A stretch of DNA of 64,000 nucleotides from an uncultured Bacteroides sp. (GCA_949296415.1 CASFQC010000003.1:23709-87708); one strand, 5' to 3'. Shown: positions 33,185-42,135, counted from the first letter of the stretch. The notes: generated by a model not told the origin, from the letters alone. Numbers and translations are program-made.

Positions 33185-33223
33185 ATTCTTCATTCTTCAT
33201 TCATCATTCTTCATTCATCATTA
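33183..33223. repeat. Right inverted repeat flanking the four-helix-bundle gene
   Basis: GAATTCTTCATTCTTC (33183-33198) is the exact inverse complement of the left repeat; two further TTCATTCATCATT-type echoes follow to 33223. It starts within the gene's TGA stop and ends 6 bp before argD. Confidence 0.85.
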
Positions 33224-33229
33224 AAGACT

Positions 33230-34351
33230 ATGAAACTCTTCGACGTATATCCATTATTCGACATCAACATCGTCCGGGGCAAAGGCTGCCACGTCTGGGA
33301 CGAGCAAGGCAACGAGTACCTTGACCTCTACGGCGGACACGCCGTCATCTCCATCGGCCATGCGCATCCGCACTACGTGGAGATGATAAGCAAGCAGGCG
33401 GCCACGCTGGGATTCTACTCAAACTCGGTCGTCAACAAGCTGCAAGCGCAACTGGCCGAACGCCTGGGACGGGCCTGCGGATACGACGACTACCAACTGT
33501 TCCTCATCAACAGCGGTGCGGAAGCCAACGAGAACGCGCTGAAGCTGGCCTCGTTCCACAACGGGCGGACGCGCATCGTCTCCTTCGCCAAGGCCTTCCA
33601 CGGACGCACCTCGCTGGCCGTGGAGGCGACGGACAACCCGAAAATCATCGCCCCGGTCAATGCCTGCGGGCACGTCACCTACCTGCCCCTGAACGACACG
33701 GAGGCCATGCGCGCGGAACTTCGCAAGGGCGACGTTTGCGCCGTCATCATCGAGGGCATCCAGGGCGTGGGCGGCATCCGGGTGCCCGACACGGCATTCA
33801 TGCAAGCCTTGCGCGAGGAGTGCACCGCGACGGGCACCGTGCTCATCCTGGACGAGATTCAGAGCGGTTACGGCCGCAGCGGCAAGTTCTTCGCCCACCA
33901 ATACGCCGGCATCCGCCCGGACATCATCACCGTGGCCAAGGGCATCGGCAACGGCTTCCCCATGGCCGGCGTGCTCATCAGCCCCGAGTTCAAGCCCGTT
34001 TACGGACAGTTGGGCACCACCTTCGGCGGCAACCACCTGGCGTGCGCGGCGGCATTGGCCGTGCTGGACGTCATCGAGGGCGAGGGCCTCATCGAGAATG
34101 CCCGGTCTGTGGGCACGCATCTGACGGAGGAATTGCGGAAGCTTCCACAGATAAAGGAGGTGCGCGGCCTGGGACTGATGATTGGCATGGAGTTCGACCA
34201 GCCCATCAAGGAACTGCGCAGCCGGCTGCTGCACGAGCAGAAGGTGTTCACGGGCGTCAGCGGGACGAACGTCATCCGCCTGCTGCCGCCGCTGTGCCTG
34301 ACGATGCAGGAGGCCGACACGTTCCTGGAAAGATTCGCGAAGGTGCTGTAA
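33230..34351 (+). CDS. argD: Acetylornithine (or succinylornithine) aminotransferase
   Basis: Class III PLP-dependent aminotransferase that converts N-acylglutamate semialdehyde to N-acylornithine. The 373-residue protein shows LYGGHAVISIGHAHP near residue 37, NSGAEANENALKLA near 88, LILDEIQSGYGRSGKFFAHQ near 205-224 and the PLP lysine K237 in VAKGIGNGFPMAG. TTFGGNHLACAAALAVLD near 263 is the phosphate-binding block. It is the last gene of the arginine cluster, followed by a long inverted repeat. Its 3' 140 bp or so is partly duplicated 430 bp downstream at 34778-34925. DNA around 33.6-34.3 kb is more GC-rich than its neighbours. Confidence 0.94.
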   Translation: MKLFDVYPLFDINIVRGKGCHVWDEQGNEYLDLYGGHAVISIGHAHPHYVEMISKQAATLGFYSNSVVNKLQAQLAERLGRACGYDDYQLFLINSGAEANENALKLASFHNGRTRIVSFAKAFHGRTSLAVEATDNPKIIAPVNACGHVTYLPLNDTEAMRAELRKGDVCAVIIEGIQGVGGIRVPDTAFMQALREECTATGTVLILDEIQSGYGRSGKFFAHQYAGIRPDIITVAKGIGNGFPMAGVLISPEFKPVYGQLGTTFGGNHLACAAALAVLDVIEGEGLIENARSVGTHLTEELRKLPQIKEVRGLGLMIGMEFDQPIKELRSRLLHEQKVFTGVSGTNVIRLLPPLCLTMQEADTFLERFAKVL

Positions 34352-34367
34352 CGGATGGGAAATCCCT

Positions 34368-34470
34368 CAGACGCGGATGACACAGATGACACGGATGCAA
34401 TGTCAGCCCTTTCTGACGATAATCAATGATTCAGATTATCAATCGGTGTCATCGGCCTCATCCGCGCCTG
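34368..34470. repeat. Long imperfect inverted repeat after argD
   Basis: Arms 34368-34396 (CAGACGCGGATGACACAGAT and on) and 34442-34470 (ending CTCATCCGCGCCTG) pair at about 24 of 29 positions. An inner GATAATC/GATTATC stem lies between them. The word GCGGATGACACGGAT is a type of intergenic repeat I have met in Bacteroidetes. It may end the arginine transcript, although no U-run follows. Confidence 0.65.
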
Positions 34471-34502
34471 AAATCACTTCAATAAACCATCACTAAAATC
34501 AA

Positions 34503-34777
34503 ATGACTGACTTTATGAAGAGAACATTGTCTGCCCTTTTGGGCTTCTTCCTCCTCAGCGCTCCCGCTGTAGCACAGGAGAACTTTGGACAGCGTCTCTT
34601 CAAAGAGATGGACATCATGGCTTTTTGCAGCTATGAAGACTGGCATCCGGATATTACAACAACTGGCAGATTCTCTACCCCCTGCGCACGCCTCATGCCT
34701 TGGCCGACCTGGACTCAATGGGCATCCGATGGAACCAAAGCCAGATACTTCTGCTGCAGGTGGACGGACTGCTGGAC
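34503..34777 (+). pseudogene. Frameshifted remnant of a small secreted protein
   Basis: A frame starting at 34503 (or ATG 34515) encodes a clear signal peptide, MKRTLSALLGFFLLSAPAVAQ, then ENFGQRLFKEMDIMAFCSYEDWHPD. At about 34650 the sensible reading moves by one base: YYNNWQILYPLRTPHALADL and DSMGIRWNQSQILLLQVDGLL continue in another frame. The original frame gives only Trp/Cys-rich nonsense to 34802. So the gene has a frameshift and then runs into a piece of argD. I do not recognise the parent family. Confidence 0.6.
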
Positions 34778-34925
34778 AAGGAACTGCGCACATAACTGCT
34801 GAAAGAGCAGCACGTGTTCACTAGAGTAAGCGGTACGAACGTCATACACCTGCTGCCCCCGCTCTGCTTTGGCAAGAAGGAAGCGGACATCTTCCTGGAA
34901 AGGCTGGAAAAGGTGTTGCAGAACA
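34778..34925 (+). pseudogene. Duplicated 3' end of argD with an in-frame stop
   Basis: In the frame of AAG 34778 the sequence reads KELRT, stop (TAA 34793-34795), then LLKEQHVFTRVSGTNVIHLL and PPLCFGKKEADIFLERLEKVL. The end of argD reads KELRSRLLHEQKVFTGVSGT and NVIRLLPPLCLTMQEADTFL. About 33 of 48 residues agree, without gaps, and there is no start codon or complete domain. This is a decayed copy of the last 48 codons of argD, joined to the secreted-protein remnant. Confidence 0.85.
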
Positions 34926-35026
34926 GAAGACGGCACCACCGTACGGCCAGACAAGACGAAGCGCGGATGGCAGGAGACATGTTCTCCTACCATCCGCGCT
35001 TTGCATCGGGTATGTCCGCACTCAAG

Positions 35027-35539
35027 TCAGAACGTATAGTACAGTCCGAACGACAAATCCTGCCCACTCAGACTGAACCCACCGCCATTAAGAGTGTTCA
35101 ACATGTAATCGTCGCGGTAGCCGAAGAAGCCCACCTTGGTCAGCACAGACAAATGGTCCGTCAGCTTCAGGGCCAATCCCGGACGTATGCCCACCTCAAA
35201 ACCGTTCACGTTGTCGCCATGGTCTTTCACGCCCACTGTGGAGAAGCCGAAACCGCCGTCGGCAAACACGCGCAGGATGTCGTTCTCAAAAAACGTGTAG
35301 CGCGCATAGGGAGCCAAGGCAAAACCGTTCGTCTTCAGACCGTTTACCTTGGAATGGTCGAACTCAAGCACACCTCCTACAGCCCACTTGTCATTGAAGT
35401 TATAGCCCACTTCGGGCGCAATGCCGAACGATGTCACATCATCGCCTCCCCATACACTGAGCGAACCGCCCACATATACCTGTGCCTTGGCCGACAGGGC
35501 AGCCATGATCACAAACAGAAAAACCAATACTTTTTTCAT
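35027..35539 (-). CDS. Small outer-membrane beta-barrel protein (OmpA/porin-like superfamily)
   Basis: The 170-residue product has a signal peptide ending ALSAKAQ (about residue 19), then alternating strands: VYVGGSLSVWGG, FGIAPEVGYNFNDKWAVGGVLEF, ALAPYARYTFF, GFEVGIRPGLALKLTDHLSVLTKVGF. It ends LSFGLYYTF, a terminal aromatic residue typical of outer-membrane barrels. Length fits an 8-strand barrel. Function is unknown; such proteins in Bacteroidetes are often abundant and uncharacterised. It is monocistronic, with a -7 box 65 bp upstream, and faces the argD remnant. Confidence 0.8.
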   Translation of the reverse strand: MKKVLVFLFVIMAALSAKAQVYVGGSLSVWGGDDVTSFGIAPEVGYNFNDKWAVGGVLEFDHSKVNGLKTNGFALAPYARYTFFENDILRVFADGGFGFSTVGVKDHGDNVNGFEVGIRPGLALKLTDHLSVLTKVGFFGYRDDYMLNTLNGGGFSLSGQDLSFGLYYTF

Positions 35540-35603
35540 CTTACAATGATTTTAGTGATACATAAGGTTGATTGGTCGTACACGCCTCAAGCGTGGACAA
35601 AAG

Positions 35604-35611
35604 CAAAGGTA
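35604..35611 (-). promoter_or_regulatory. Candidate -7 box for the outer-membrane barrel gene
   Basis: Minus-strand TACCTTTG matches TAnnTTTG, 65 bp upstream of the ATG. Confidence 0.4.
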
Positions 35612-35701
35612 GACTTCTTTTTCCAATAAAACAAGGCATAAGAAGTTTTTTTAGAATTCCTCACGCCAGACTTTACCTTATGTATATAGGTATAAAGACA
35701 G

Positions 35702-35748
35702 GAAGCGGGAAACATGCCCCCGTAACGGATAGACACACTTCCCGCTTC
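35702..35748 (-). terminator. Stem-loop downstream of rplS
   Basis: GAAGCGGGAA (35702-35711) and TTCCCGCTTC (35739-35748) are exact inverse complements with a 27-bp loop. On the minus strand it lies about 80 bp after the rplS stop and is followed by CTGTCTTTATA, a weak U-tract. Confidence 0.5.
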
Positions 35749-35828
35749 TTGCGTAAAGCGATATGGCACCGGCACTAGGGAAGAACCTCCCTACACAGCG
35801 TGCCGCAATGGAAAAAGGCAACGCAGAC

Positions 35829-36182
35829 TTATGCGTTGGACCTCTTCTCTTTGATTCTCGCCTTCTTACCGGTGAGCTTGCGCAAGTAATACAGCTTGGC
35901 GCGACGCACCTTACCGATCTTGTTCACTTCAATACTGTCTATGGCAGGCGAATCAAGAGGGAATATACGCTCCACACCTACCGTGCCCGACATCTTGCGC
36001 ACAGTGAAACGTTTCTTCTCACCATGACCGGTAATTTTGATAACAACGCCGCGATACAGCTGCACGCGTTCCTTGTTACCTTCCACGATACGGTATGCTA
36101 CGGTCACAGTGTCACCAGACTTGAAACTGGGATGCTGCTTGCCGGTAGCAAATGCTTCTTCTGCAATTTTAATCAAATCCAT
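35829..36182 (-). CDS. rplS: 50S ribosomal protein L19
   Basis: Large-subunit protein at the 30S-50S interface. The 117-residue protein contains [29 protein letters not shown] and [20 protein letters not shown], then [31 protein letters not shown], matching L19 throughout. Length is normal. It appears monocistronic, as is usual when separated from rpsP-rimM-trmD in Bacteroidetes. A strand-specific hairpin follows it. Confidence 0.97.
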   Translation of the reverse strand: MDLIKIAEEAFATGKQHPSFKSGDTVTVAYRIVEGNKERVQLYRGVVIKITGHGEKKRFTVRKMSGTVGVERIFPLDSPAIDSIEVNKIGKVRRAKLYYLRKLTGKKARIKEKRSNA

Positions 36183-36561
36183 TGTTTTTGTTTATTAAAT
36201 TGTTATCGTTACAACGCAACATACCAGGCTTCTCTCTTCATGTCCTGACAGCGATTGCGCGAAAGCGGTGCAAAGGAACGAATTATTTGTCAGATACACA
36301 AATGTTTCGGGACATTTCCGCAGGCCGAAGAATGTTCTTTCTCCTCCCAGACGGGATAACGGAAGAAGAGGATGCATCATCACGCTGTATGTCAACGTAT
36401 TGTTTCGGGCGCATCAGCGAGGCACACCAGGCTATGGACGGGTGCGCACCAGAGGACAGACGCAAAGACACGCCCCTCCGTCCTCACGGACAGAAAGGCG
36501 CGGATATAACCTGCAGGGTTGTAGATATGAAGAGTATTGTTCCGTAGGTAGGAGGATACGC
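36183..36561. other. 379-bp gap between rplS and the efflux-gene remnant
   Basis: Minus-strand GTTCCTTTG near 36268-36276 resembles a weak -7 box for rplS. I see no gene, repeat or structured RNA otherwise. Confidence 0.4.
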
Positions 36562-37659
36562 CTAATCCACCCCTCCTCCCAACGCATGATAGAGCCTTAT
36601 TACACCCTGGGCTTCGTCGTAACGGTCCTGGACCATCGTAAGCTGTGCCGATAGCAGGGACTGACGGGCGGCAAGTACCTGCAGATAGTCCACTTCAGAG
36701 GAGTTATCCATCAGCAGCTGCGTGTCCAGCACCGTGAGCTGCAACTGGGCCACCTGTTCTGCATCCAGCTGGAGACGTTCGCGAGCTGTCTGGCATTGCA
36801 GGAGGGCGTCGTTCACCTCCGTACCCGCATCAAGTAGCGACTGACGGAAGCGGAGCAGGGCTTCCTGTTGCTGTGCTTTGGCTATCTTCTGGTTGGCCAG
36901 GTTCTGTCCCCGGTTGAAGAGAGGCTGCACCAGACTGCCCACCGCCGAGAGGAGCCACGCGCCCGGGTTAGTGACGACCGCCCCGCCGCTGTTGGTCCAA
37001 CCCGCCGAACCGCCCAGCGTTATCGTAGGATAGAAGGCCGAACGGGCGGAGTTGGTAGCATAGAACGCCTGCATCAGCTGCGCTTCGGCCTGACGCACGT
37101 CGGGACGGCGTGACACCAAATCAAGGGGTACGCCCACAGAGAGGGTAACAGGGAAAGCCTGTCTCTCCATCGTGCCCCGCTCTATACGGTGGGGTGTCTG
37201 CCCTAAGAAAGCGCAGAGGGCGTTCTCCTGTTCGGCGACCTGCTGCTCAAGGACGAGCAAGGACGACTGGGCTGCCAGCAGCGAGGCACGTGCCTGGGCT
37301 ACGGTGGCACGGTCAGCCTGTCCGGCCAGCATCAACGCCTCAAGGCTGCGGACGTATTCCTTCCAGCTCTCCACCGTCTGGGCAGTGATACGTATCTGCC
37401 CGTCCAGCATCAGCAGGGCGTAGTAGCTGTCGGCCACGGTGGCTATGACCTGCGTCTGCATCAGCTGCCGGTAAGCGTCGCTCTCCAGCAGGGCAGCGCG
37501 GGCACGGCGTTTGGCGTTGGTCAGGCGGCCGGAGAGGTCAATCTCCCACGAGGCCGACACGCCGATGTTGTAGGTCTTCTGCGCCTGGAAAAGCCACGCG
37601 ACTTTGAGTGTGCTAAGAAGATAGAAAAGGCTTTCCGCGCCGGAGGCTTTGACGTATCT
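36562..37659 (-). pseudogene. 5'-truncated outer-membrane efflux (TolC/OprM/NodT-type) gene
   Basis: The frame from 37659 down reads KVAWLFQAQKTYNIGVSASW and EIDLSGRLTNAKRRARAALL, then the complete C-terminal two thirds of an RND outer-membrane factor: FPVTLSVGVPLDLVSRRPDVRQAEAQL is the classic NodT-family block, and SAFYPTITLGGSAGW follows. Homologues have about 130 more N-terminal residues, with a lipoprotein signal and first helical hairpin. Here a TAA (37660-37662) cuts the frame just before the first recognisable segment, and the only start would be a GTG inside a conserved strand. There is no inner-membrane pump or adaptor gene next to it. It is most likely a decayed leftover of a lost efflux operon. 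Confidence 0.8.
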
Positions 37660-37681
37660 TTACGCCCGTAAAGTTATTAAT

Positions 37682-38581
37682 ATGAAGATAGAAGACGAAC
37701 TTAGGACATGGTTGCAGCAGGCACGGGCGGAAGGAGACGGGCAGGCCGACGTGGCGGCGTATGACAACAACCTGGCCATGGCGCACATACAGGGCCGCAC
37801 GCTCCGCCTGGGAAATCCAGATGTGGAGAAGTGTCCCCACCTCTTCCTGCTGGTGCACCGCGGCGAACTGCACCTGACGGTCAACGGCGACCGCATCGGC
37901 TTCGAGGAGCCCGCCTACGTGGACTTCCTGCGCAACACGCGGTGGGAGAACGTGGTGCTGACCGGAGGCTTTGACGCCCATCTGGTGATAGTCGAGCAAA
38001 GTTTCTTCATGGAAAGCACCTGGACGATACGCGACAAGATAACGGACGGCATGCAACACTTTGCCGAAACTCCTTTCTCGGTGCTGGACGAAGCCACTGC
38101 CCGCCGTGCCCGGCTACTGTCCGGACTGATGTACGACCTGTTGACAGGAGAAAAAGGCCCTTTCCTCCGCGAACAGTTGCAGACCCTAGCCTGCGCCTGG
38201 CAATATGAGATGTGGAATACCTTCTACCGGCAGAACCAATGCCGACGCACGGCGGGCGACGCACATTGGCACGACATCACCTCGCACTTCTTCTACCTGG
38301 CCCACGCCCATTGCCGCGAGCAGCACGAAGTGTCGTGGTATGCCCGCCAGATAGGCGTCTCGCCCGACACCCTCTCCGCCACCCTGAAGCGGACACACGG
38401 CCGCACGGCGGGCAACATCCTGACGTCCCTGCTCACACGCGAAGCTAAGGTCTGCCTGAGCAATCCTGCACTCTCCGTGCAGCAAGTGGCCGAGTTGCTG
38501 GGATTCAGCGACCAGTCGGCCTTCGGCAAATTCTTCAAAAGGCAGTGTGGAACGGCTCCCGGCGTATATAGGAAAGGCTAG
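37682..38581 (+). CDS. AraC-family transcriptional regulator
   Basis: The 299-residue protein has an N-terminal cupin-like sensing domain (about 20-140, LFLLVHRGELHLTVNGD) and a C-terminal AraC DNA-binding domain with two helix-turn-helices: VSWYARQIGVSPDTLSATLKR (about 218-240) and LSVQQVAELLGFSDQSAFGKFFKR (about 268-291), ending APGVYRK. I start it at ATG 37682; an upstream in-frame start is less likely. It is divergent from the truncated efflux gene, so it probably once regulated that efflux operon and may now be an orphan. Its inducer is unknown. Confidence 0.9.
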   Translation: MKIEDELRTWLQQARAEGDGQADVAAYDNNLAMAHIQGRTLRLGNPDVEKCPHLFLLVHRGELHLTVNGDRIGFEEPAYVDFLRNTRWENVVLTGGFDAHLVIVEQSFFMESTWTIRDKITDGMQHFAETPFSVLDEATARRARLLSGLMYDLLTGEKGPFLREQLQTLACAWQYEMWNTFYRQNQCRRTAGDAHWHDITSHFFYLAHAHCREQHEVSWYARQIGVSPDTLSATLKRTHGRTAGNILTSLLTREAKVCLSNPALSVQQVAELLGFSDQSAFGKFFKRQCGTAPGVYRKG

Positions 38582-38613
38582 ACGGGCATTCCCTGAAAGG
38601 TTATCCGCCACAC

Positions 38614-39411
38614 TCAACGCCACATGATGCCCGAGAGCATGCGCCCAGACTTTATACCGAGCCTGCGGGCGGAGAAAAAGTCGTCACAGCGGGTATAGGT
38701 GCACAGGCCGGATATACAAATCCTTTCCGGGGGAAGGCCGGAGCCAAGCAGTTGCAGGCGGTTGGCGGCGGGCAGGTCTATATGGGGCTTGCCGGTGGAA
38801 GCGTCCGTATAGGCGATGTCCGCCATGGGGAATCCGGCACCGGCAAACAGGTCGGCCACTTCCTGTCCCACCTCGAAGGCGGCCGCCGAGATGCCGGGAC
38901 CTATGCAGGCGGCAAGGTCTTCGGCGGGACGGGTGCCGTAAAGGCGGGTCATAGCCTGCAAGGTATGTGGCACCACTCCGGCCAGTGTGCCGCGCCATCC
39001 GGCATGTACGGCGGCCACCGCACCATGCGTCACATCGGCCAGCAACACCGGTATGCAATCGGCCGTCGACACGGCCACACATACGCCAGGCACGCCGGTC
39101 ACCAAGGCGTCAATGCCTTGCAACAGCCCGTGGCGCATGTCGGAAGGAAGGGCAAGGAAAGCCTCGTCCACGTGCGCCAGCCCGATACCGTGTGTCTGCT
39201 GAGGCATCAACAGCTGTCGCGGCCGCTGCGGGAACGAGCCGAGGAGCAGGTCAAGATTACGTTCCACTGTGGCGGGATCGTCGCCCACGTAAGGGGTGCA
39301 GTTCAGGGTAGCATAGGCCCCGCTGCCACATCCGCCGTGTCGCGTGGTGCTGAAAGCAAACACTTTGTCTCCGGCTCCGGGCAGGACATGCTCCAGAAAG
39401 CGTGCCGTCAC
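38614..39411 (-). CDS. pgeF: Multicopper-oxidase-fold purine nucleoside phosphorylase / YfiH family protein
   Basis: Cytosolic YfiH/DUF152 protein; homologues have adenosine and purine nucleoside phosphorylase activities and are also linked to peptidoglycan editing. Zinc-site blocks are visible: [12 protein letters not shown] near residue 70, [29 protein letters not shown] near 115-143 and [17 protein letters not shown] near 165. At 265 residues it is normal. The start is GTG 39409-39411, overlapping the obg stop as GTGA, which argues for coupled translation after obg. Confidence 0.9.
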   Translation of the reverse strand: MTARFLEHVLPGAGDKVFAFSTTRHGGCGSGAYATLNCTPYVGDDPATVERNLDLLLGSFPQRPRQLLMPQQTHGIGLAHVDEAFLALPSDMRHGLLQGIDALVTGVPGVCVAVSTADCIPVLLADVTHGAVAAVHAGWRGTLAGVVPHTLQAMTRLYGTRPAEDLAACIGPGISAAAFEVGQEVADLFAGAGFPMADIAYTDASTGKPHIDLPAANRLQLLGSGLPPERICISGLCTYTRCDDFFSARRLGIKSGRMLSGIMWR

Positions 39412-40595
39412 CGGGTGGGACCCTCGTCGCCGTCCCAGTCTTCCTCGTATTCGAAATCCTCCAGATCTTCCACCTCATCGTCTTCGTCAAGACCGTCGGT
39501 CAGGTCTTCGTCGGCTCCTTCGGCCTTCAGTTCTTCCTGCAGACGCGACAGGTCCTTGGGCCTGTGCGTAAGGCTGTCGGTGCTTCCTGCGGTGCGGAAG
39601 CTGTCACAGTTCAGATTGTCCCACAGAATGTCCTTCAGCACGTCTATGCCCAGTCCGGTAACCGACGATATGAAGACGTGAGGAACACCTTGCGGCAGGG
39701 AAGGCTCTATCTCGTCCATCAGTTCCTGATCCAGCATGTCGCTCTTGCTGATGGCCAGCACGCGGCGCTTGTCCATCATTTCGGGGTTGAATGTTTTCAG
39801 CTCGTTCAGCAGCACGTCATACTCGCGGGCTATGTCATCGCTGTCGGCAGGCACCATGAAGAGCAGGAGCGAGTTGCGTTCTATGTGGCGCAAGAACCTC
39901 AGGCCCAGTCCCTTTCCCTGGCTTGCCCCTTCGATGATGCCGGGAATGTCGGCCATGACGAAGGACTTTCCCTCACGGTAGGGCACTATGCCCAGATTAG
40001 GTTCCAGCGTGGTGAACGGATAGTTGGCTATCTTGGGTCGCGCCGCCGACACGGCAGAGAGCAGGGTCGACTTGCCCGCATTGGGGAAGCCTACCAGCCC
40101 CACGTCGGCCAGCAGCTTCAGTTCCAGAATGACGTTCATTTCCTGCATAGGCTCGCCCGGCTGTGCGAAGCGCGGCGCCTGGCGTGTGGCTGTGCGGAAG
40201 TGCCAGTTACCCAGTCCGCCCCGTCCGCCTCTGAGCAGCACCACTTCCTGTCCGTGCTCGGTGACATCGCACAGGTACTCTCCCGTATCGGCATTATAGG
40301 CCACCGTGCCGCAGGGCACCTCTATCACCTTGTCGGCTCCGTTCCTGCCGAAACTGCGGTTGCCGGAGCCGGGCTGTCCGCTCTCGGCCAGGGCGTGGCG
40401 TTCATACTTCAGGTGCAGCAGCGTCCAGTAGTTGCGGTTGCCGCGCAGTATGACGTGCCCCCCACGGCCGCCGTCGCCGCCGTCGGGCCCGCCGTTGGGC
40501 ACATACTTGGCCCGGCGCAGATGGACGCATCCGCGTCCGCCCTTGCCCGAACGGCAATATATCTTCACATAGTCTACAAAATTCGATTCGGCCAT
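39408..40595 (-). CDS. obgE: GTPase Obg/CgtA
   Basis: Ribosome-associated GTPase needed for large-subunit assembly. I start it at ATG 40595 ([20 protein letters not shown]), which opens directly with the glycine-rich Obg fold (about 1-158, [16 protein letters not shown]). The G domain shows [12 protein letters not shown] near residue 165, DIPGIIEG near 213 and SKSDML near 285. After about residue 335 an acidic C-terminal tail ([20 protein letters not shown]) follows. At 395 residues it is normal for Bacteroidetes. The frame stays open upstream to 40838, but that part is not conserved. Confidence 0.96.
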   Translation of the reverse strand: MAESNFVDYVKIYCRSGKGGRGCVHLRRAKYVPNGGPDGGDGGRGGHVILRGNRNYWTLLHLKYERHALAESGQPGSGNRSFGRNGADKVIEVPCGTVAYNADTGEYLCDVTEHGQEVVLLRGGRGGLGNWHFRTATRQAPRFAQPGEPMQEMNVILELKLLADVGLVGFPNAGKSTLLSAVSAARPKIANYPFTTLEPNLGIVPYREGKSFVMADIPGIIEGASQGKGLGLRFLRHIERNSLLLFMVPADSDDIAREYDVLLNELKTFNPEMMDKRRVLAISKSDMLDQELMDEIEPSLPQGVPHVFISSVTGLGIDVLKDILWDNLNCDSFRTAGSTDSLTHRPKDLSRLQEELKAEGADEDLTDGLDEDDEVEDLEDFEYEEDWDGDEGPTR

Positions 40596-40661
40596 ATCAA
40601 TGAAATTTATGCGTTGAACATGCGCGACGGGATGCCTGGGCTTATCCCGTACACGAAGGTG

Positions 40662-40669
40662 CAAAGGTA
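40662..40669 (-). promoter_or_regulatory. Candidate -7 box for obg
   Basis: Minus-strand TACCTTTG matches TAnnTTTG, 67 bp before the ATG; a TTTG exists but at only 12 bp spacing. Confidence 0.4.
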
Positions 40670-40734
40670 AGCATTTTATCGCAAACCTCCCGCATGTCAC
40701 GCTCCGGACTCTGTCCATGACCGCATGAGCAAAT

Positions 40735-41041
40735 TGACACTTTACAAAGTTTAACACAAATGCGTGGCTTGTTTCCGCCCAAGGGAAAGTGTGGCGGAAA
40801 AAAACGAAGGAAATTCCGGCACAACCTGATGTGTACAAGGAAGATAGCCCTCATTTTAACACTTCAGGGCACTGCATTCACGACAGAAAAGGAAGAAAAT
40901 ATCCCGCAAAAAGCCCGTCCGGAAGAAAAATCTGTACAATATGCAGGCAGACACCGTATCGCCCGCGACCGGGCAACAGGTCATCCGCCGGACAATGACC
41001 CGTCATCGGCCGACGGGTGACAGGTCATCGGCCGACGGGGA
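40735..41041 (+). repeat. Dispersed intergenic element, copy B (partner 26777-27061)
   Basis: Head TGACACTTTACAAA then G then TTTAACACAAATGC is the same as copy A but for one base. TTTAACACTTCAG is at 40855-40867, again 95 bp after the ATG. Three 22-bp tandem units start at 40976, 40998 and 41020, of the form ACAGGTCATCGGCCGACGGG plus two bases, richer in GC than in copy A. It lies in the divergent obg / B3-4 gap. Confidence 0.8.
40760..41020 (+). CDS. Possible 86-residue basic protein inside element B
   Basis: The frame starts [20 protein letters not shown] and aligns gap-free with the 64-residue frame of copy A; both reach AGR at residues 62-64. Here it continues 22 codons into the tandem-repeat tail ([10 protein letters not shown]) and stops in the second unit. 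Shared blocks are FPPKG, GGK, RR, FRH, LTLQ. Evidence for coding is the silent codon differences between copies. Expression and function are unknown. Confidence 0.3.
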   Translation: MRGLFPPKGKCGGKKRRKFRHNLMCTRKIALILTLQGTAFTTEKEENIPQKARPEEKSVQYAGRHRIARDRATGHPPDNDPSSADG

Positions 41042-41308
41042 AAGGTCTTCCAGAGCAATTTCTTTAGCATATTTATACATTAGAGAAGAACATGGCCCCA
41101 TTTATTAACATACATACACATTCCGAACAACAAAAATCCTTTTTCCTGAGCATTTCGGAAAAAGCAATTGTAAGCCATATGGCGGGAAACGCCCCATATT
41201 GTCAGCAAAAATCGCACAAGTCCGACAAAACGGATTTTCAATTAACAAGCCTTAACAGCATCAAACCACCAGTATCCGCCACACACGTCACGGCAACCGG
41301 AAAAAGCG

Positions 41309-41316
41309 TATCTTTG
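41309..41316 (+). promoter_or_regulatory. Candidate -7 box for the B3/4-domain gene
   Basis: TATCTTTG matches TAnnTTTG, 33 bp before the ATG. No -33 TTTG at the usual spacing. Confidence 0.45.
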
Positions 41317-41349
41317 CCCCGCATAACCAAACTTGAAACACCGTAACCT

Positions 41350-42021
41350 ATGTTCCGACTGAACGTATCGCCCGAACTGAGGGCGCACTGCCCCCATTAC
41401 CGTTGCGCAGCCGTCTGCGCCGAAGTGACCAACACACCCTTCAGCCAAGGTCTGTGGCAGGAGATAGACTCCTTTACCCGGGAACTGCGTGCCACCTGCA
41501 CCACCGACAGCATCAAGCTGCAACCGGCCATAGCCGCCACACGCGAGGCTTACAAGCTGTGCGGCAAAGACCCCAGCCGCTACCGTCCCTCCGCCGAGGC
41601 GTTGCGCCGGAGGCTGCTGAGAGGACTGGAACTCTACCGTATAGACACGCTGGTGGATCTCATCAACCTGGTGTCGCTGCGCACCGGATACTCCATAGGC
41701 GGGTTTGATGCCGACAAGATACAAGGCTCTGTCTTGGAACTGGGCATAGGACATGCCGGCGAGGAGTTCGAAGGCATAGGACGGGGCACGCTCAACATAG
41801 AAGGGCTGCCCGTATGGCGCGACGGAAAGGGAGGCATAGGCACCCCGACAAGCGACCACGAGCGTACCAAGATGGACCTGGGCACACGCCGCATACTGGC
41901 CATAATCAACGGCTACGACGGCAACACGGAAGCCCTGGAGCGTGCGGCCGCCATGACCGGAGAGCTGCTGCGGCGCTACGCCGCGTCCGACGGTGGAACG
42001 GTAGCCGAAGCAGAAGACTGA
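41350..42021 (+). CDS. B3/4 (tRNA-binding/editing) domain protein
   Basis: The 223-residue protein matches the free-standing B3/4 domain related to the editing module of phenylalanyl-tRNA synthetase beta chains. Blocks are AATREAYKLCGKDPSRYRPS near residue 65-84, LRRRLLRGLELYRIDTLVDLINLVSLRTGYSIGGFD near 86-121 and GTPTSDHERTKM near 164-175. Such proteins may clear misacylated tRNA or act on small ligands; the actual substrate is unknown. It stands alone, 114 bp upstream of phoH on the same strand. Confidence 0.85.
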   Translation: MFRLNVSPELRAHCPHYRCAAVCAEVTNTPFSQGLWQEIDSFTRELRATCTTDSIKLQPAIAATREAYKLCGKDPSRYRPSAEALRRRLLRGLELYRIDTLVDLINLVSLRTGYSIGGFDADKIQGSVLELGIGHAGEEFEGIGRGTLNIEGLPVWRDGKGGIGTPTSDHERTKMDLGTRRILAIINGYDGNTEALERAAAMTGELLRRYAASDGGTVAEAED

Positions 42022-42099
42022 GCGCCGCCGCGCCACAGCAATGCACAAGACGCGGTGCAAAAAAACAGACATCACGCGCCAAGTATGCGAACCTTTCAC

Positions 42100-42107
42100 T
42101 ACCTTTG
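42100..42107 (+). promoter_or_regulatory. Candidate -7 box for phoH
   Basis: TACCTTTG matches TAnnTTTG, 28 bp before the phoH ATG. Confidence 0.45.
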
Positions 42108-42135
42108 CCGGAAATAGAAGAACATAGACCTGCGA

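Larger units (their letters stand above)
40596..41349. other. 754-bp divergent gap between obg and the B3/4-domain gene
   Basis: Contains the obg -7 box, element B (40735-41041) and the -7 box of the B3/4 gene (41309-41316). The AT-rich stretch 41042-41300 shows nothing else I recognise. Confidence 0.6.

Noticed and set aside
34503-34802. Intact short secreted protein
   Set aside because: After about residue 50 the frame turns into Trp/Cys-rich nonsense while another frame continues sensibly, so a frameshift is the better reading.
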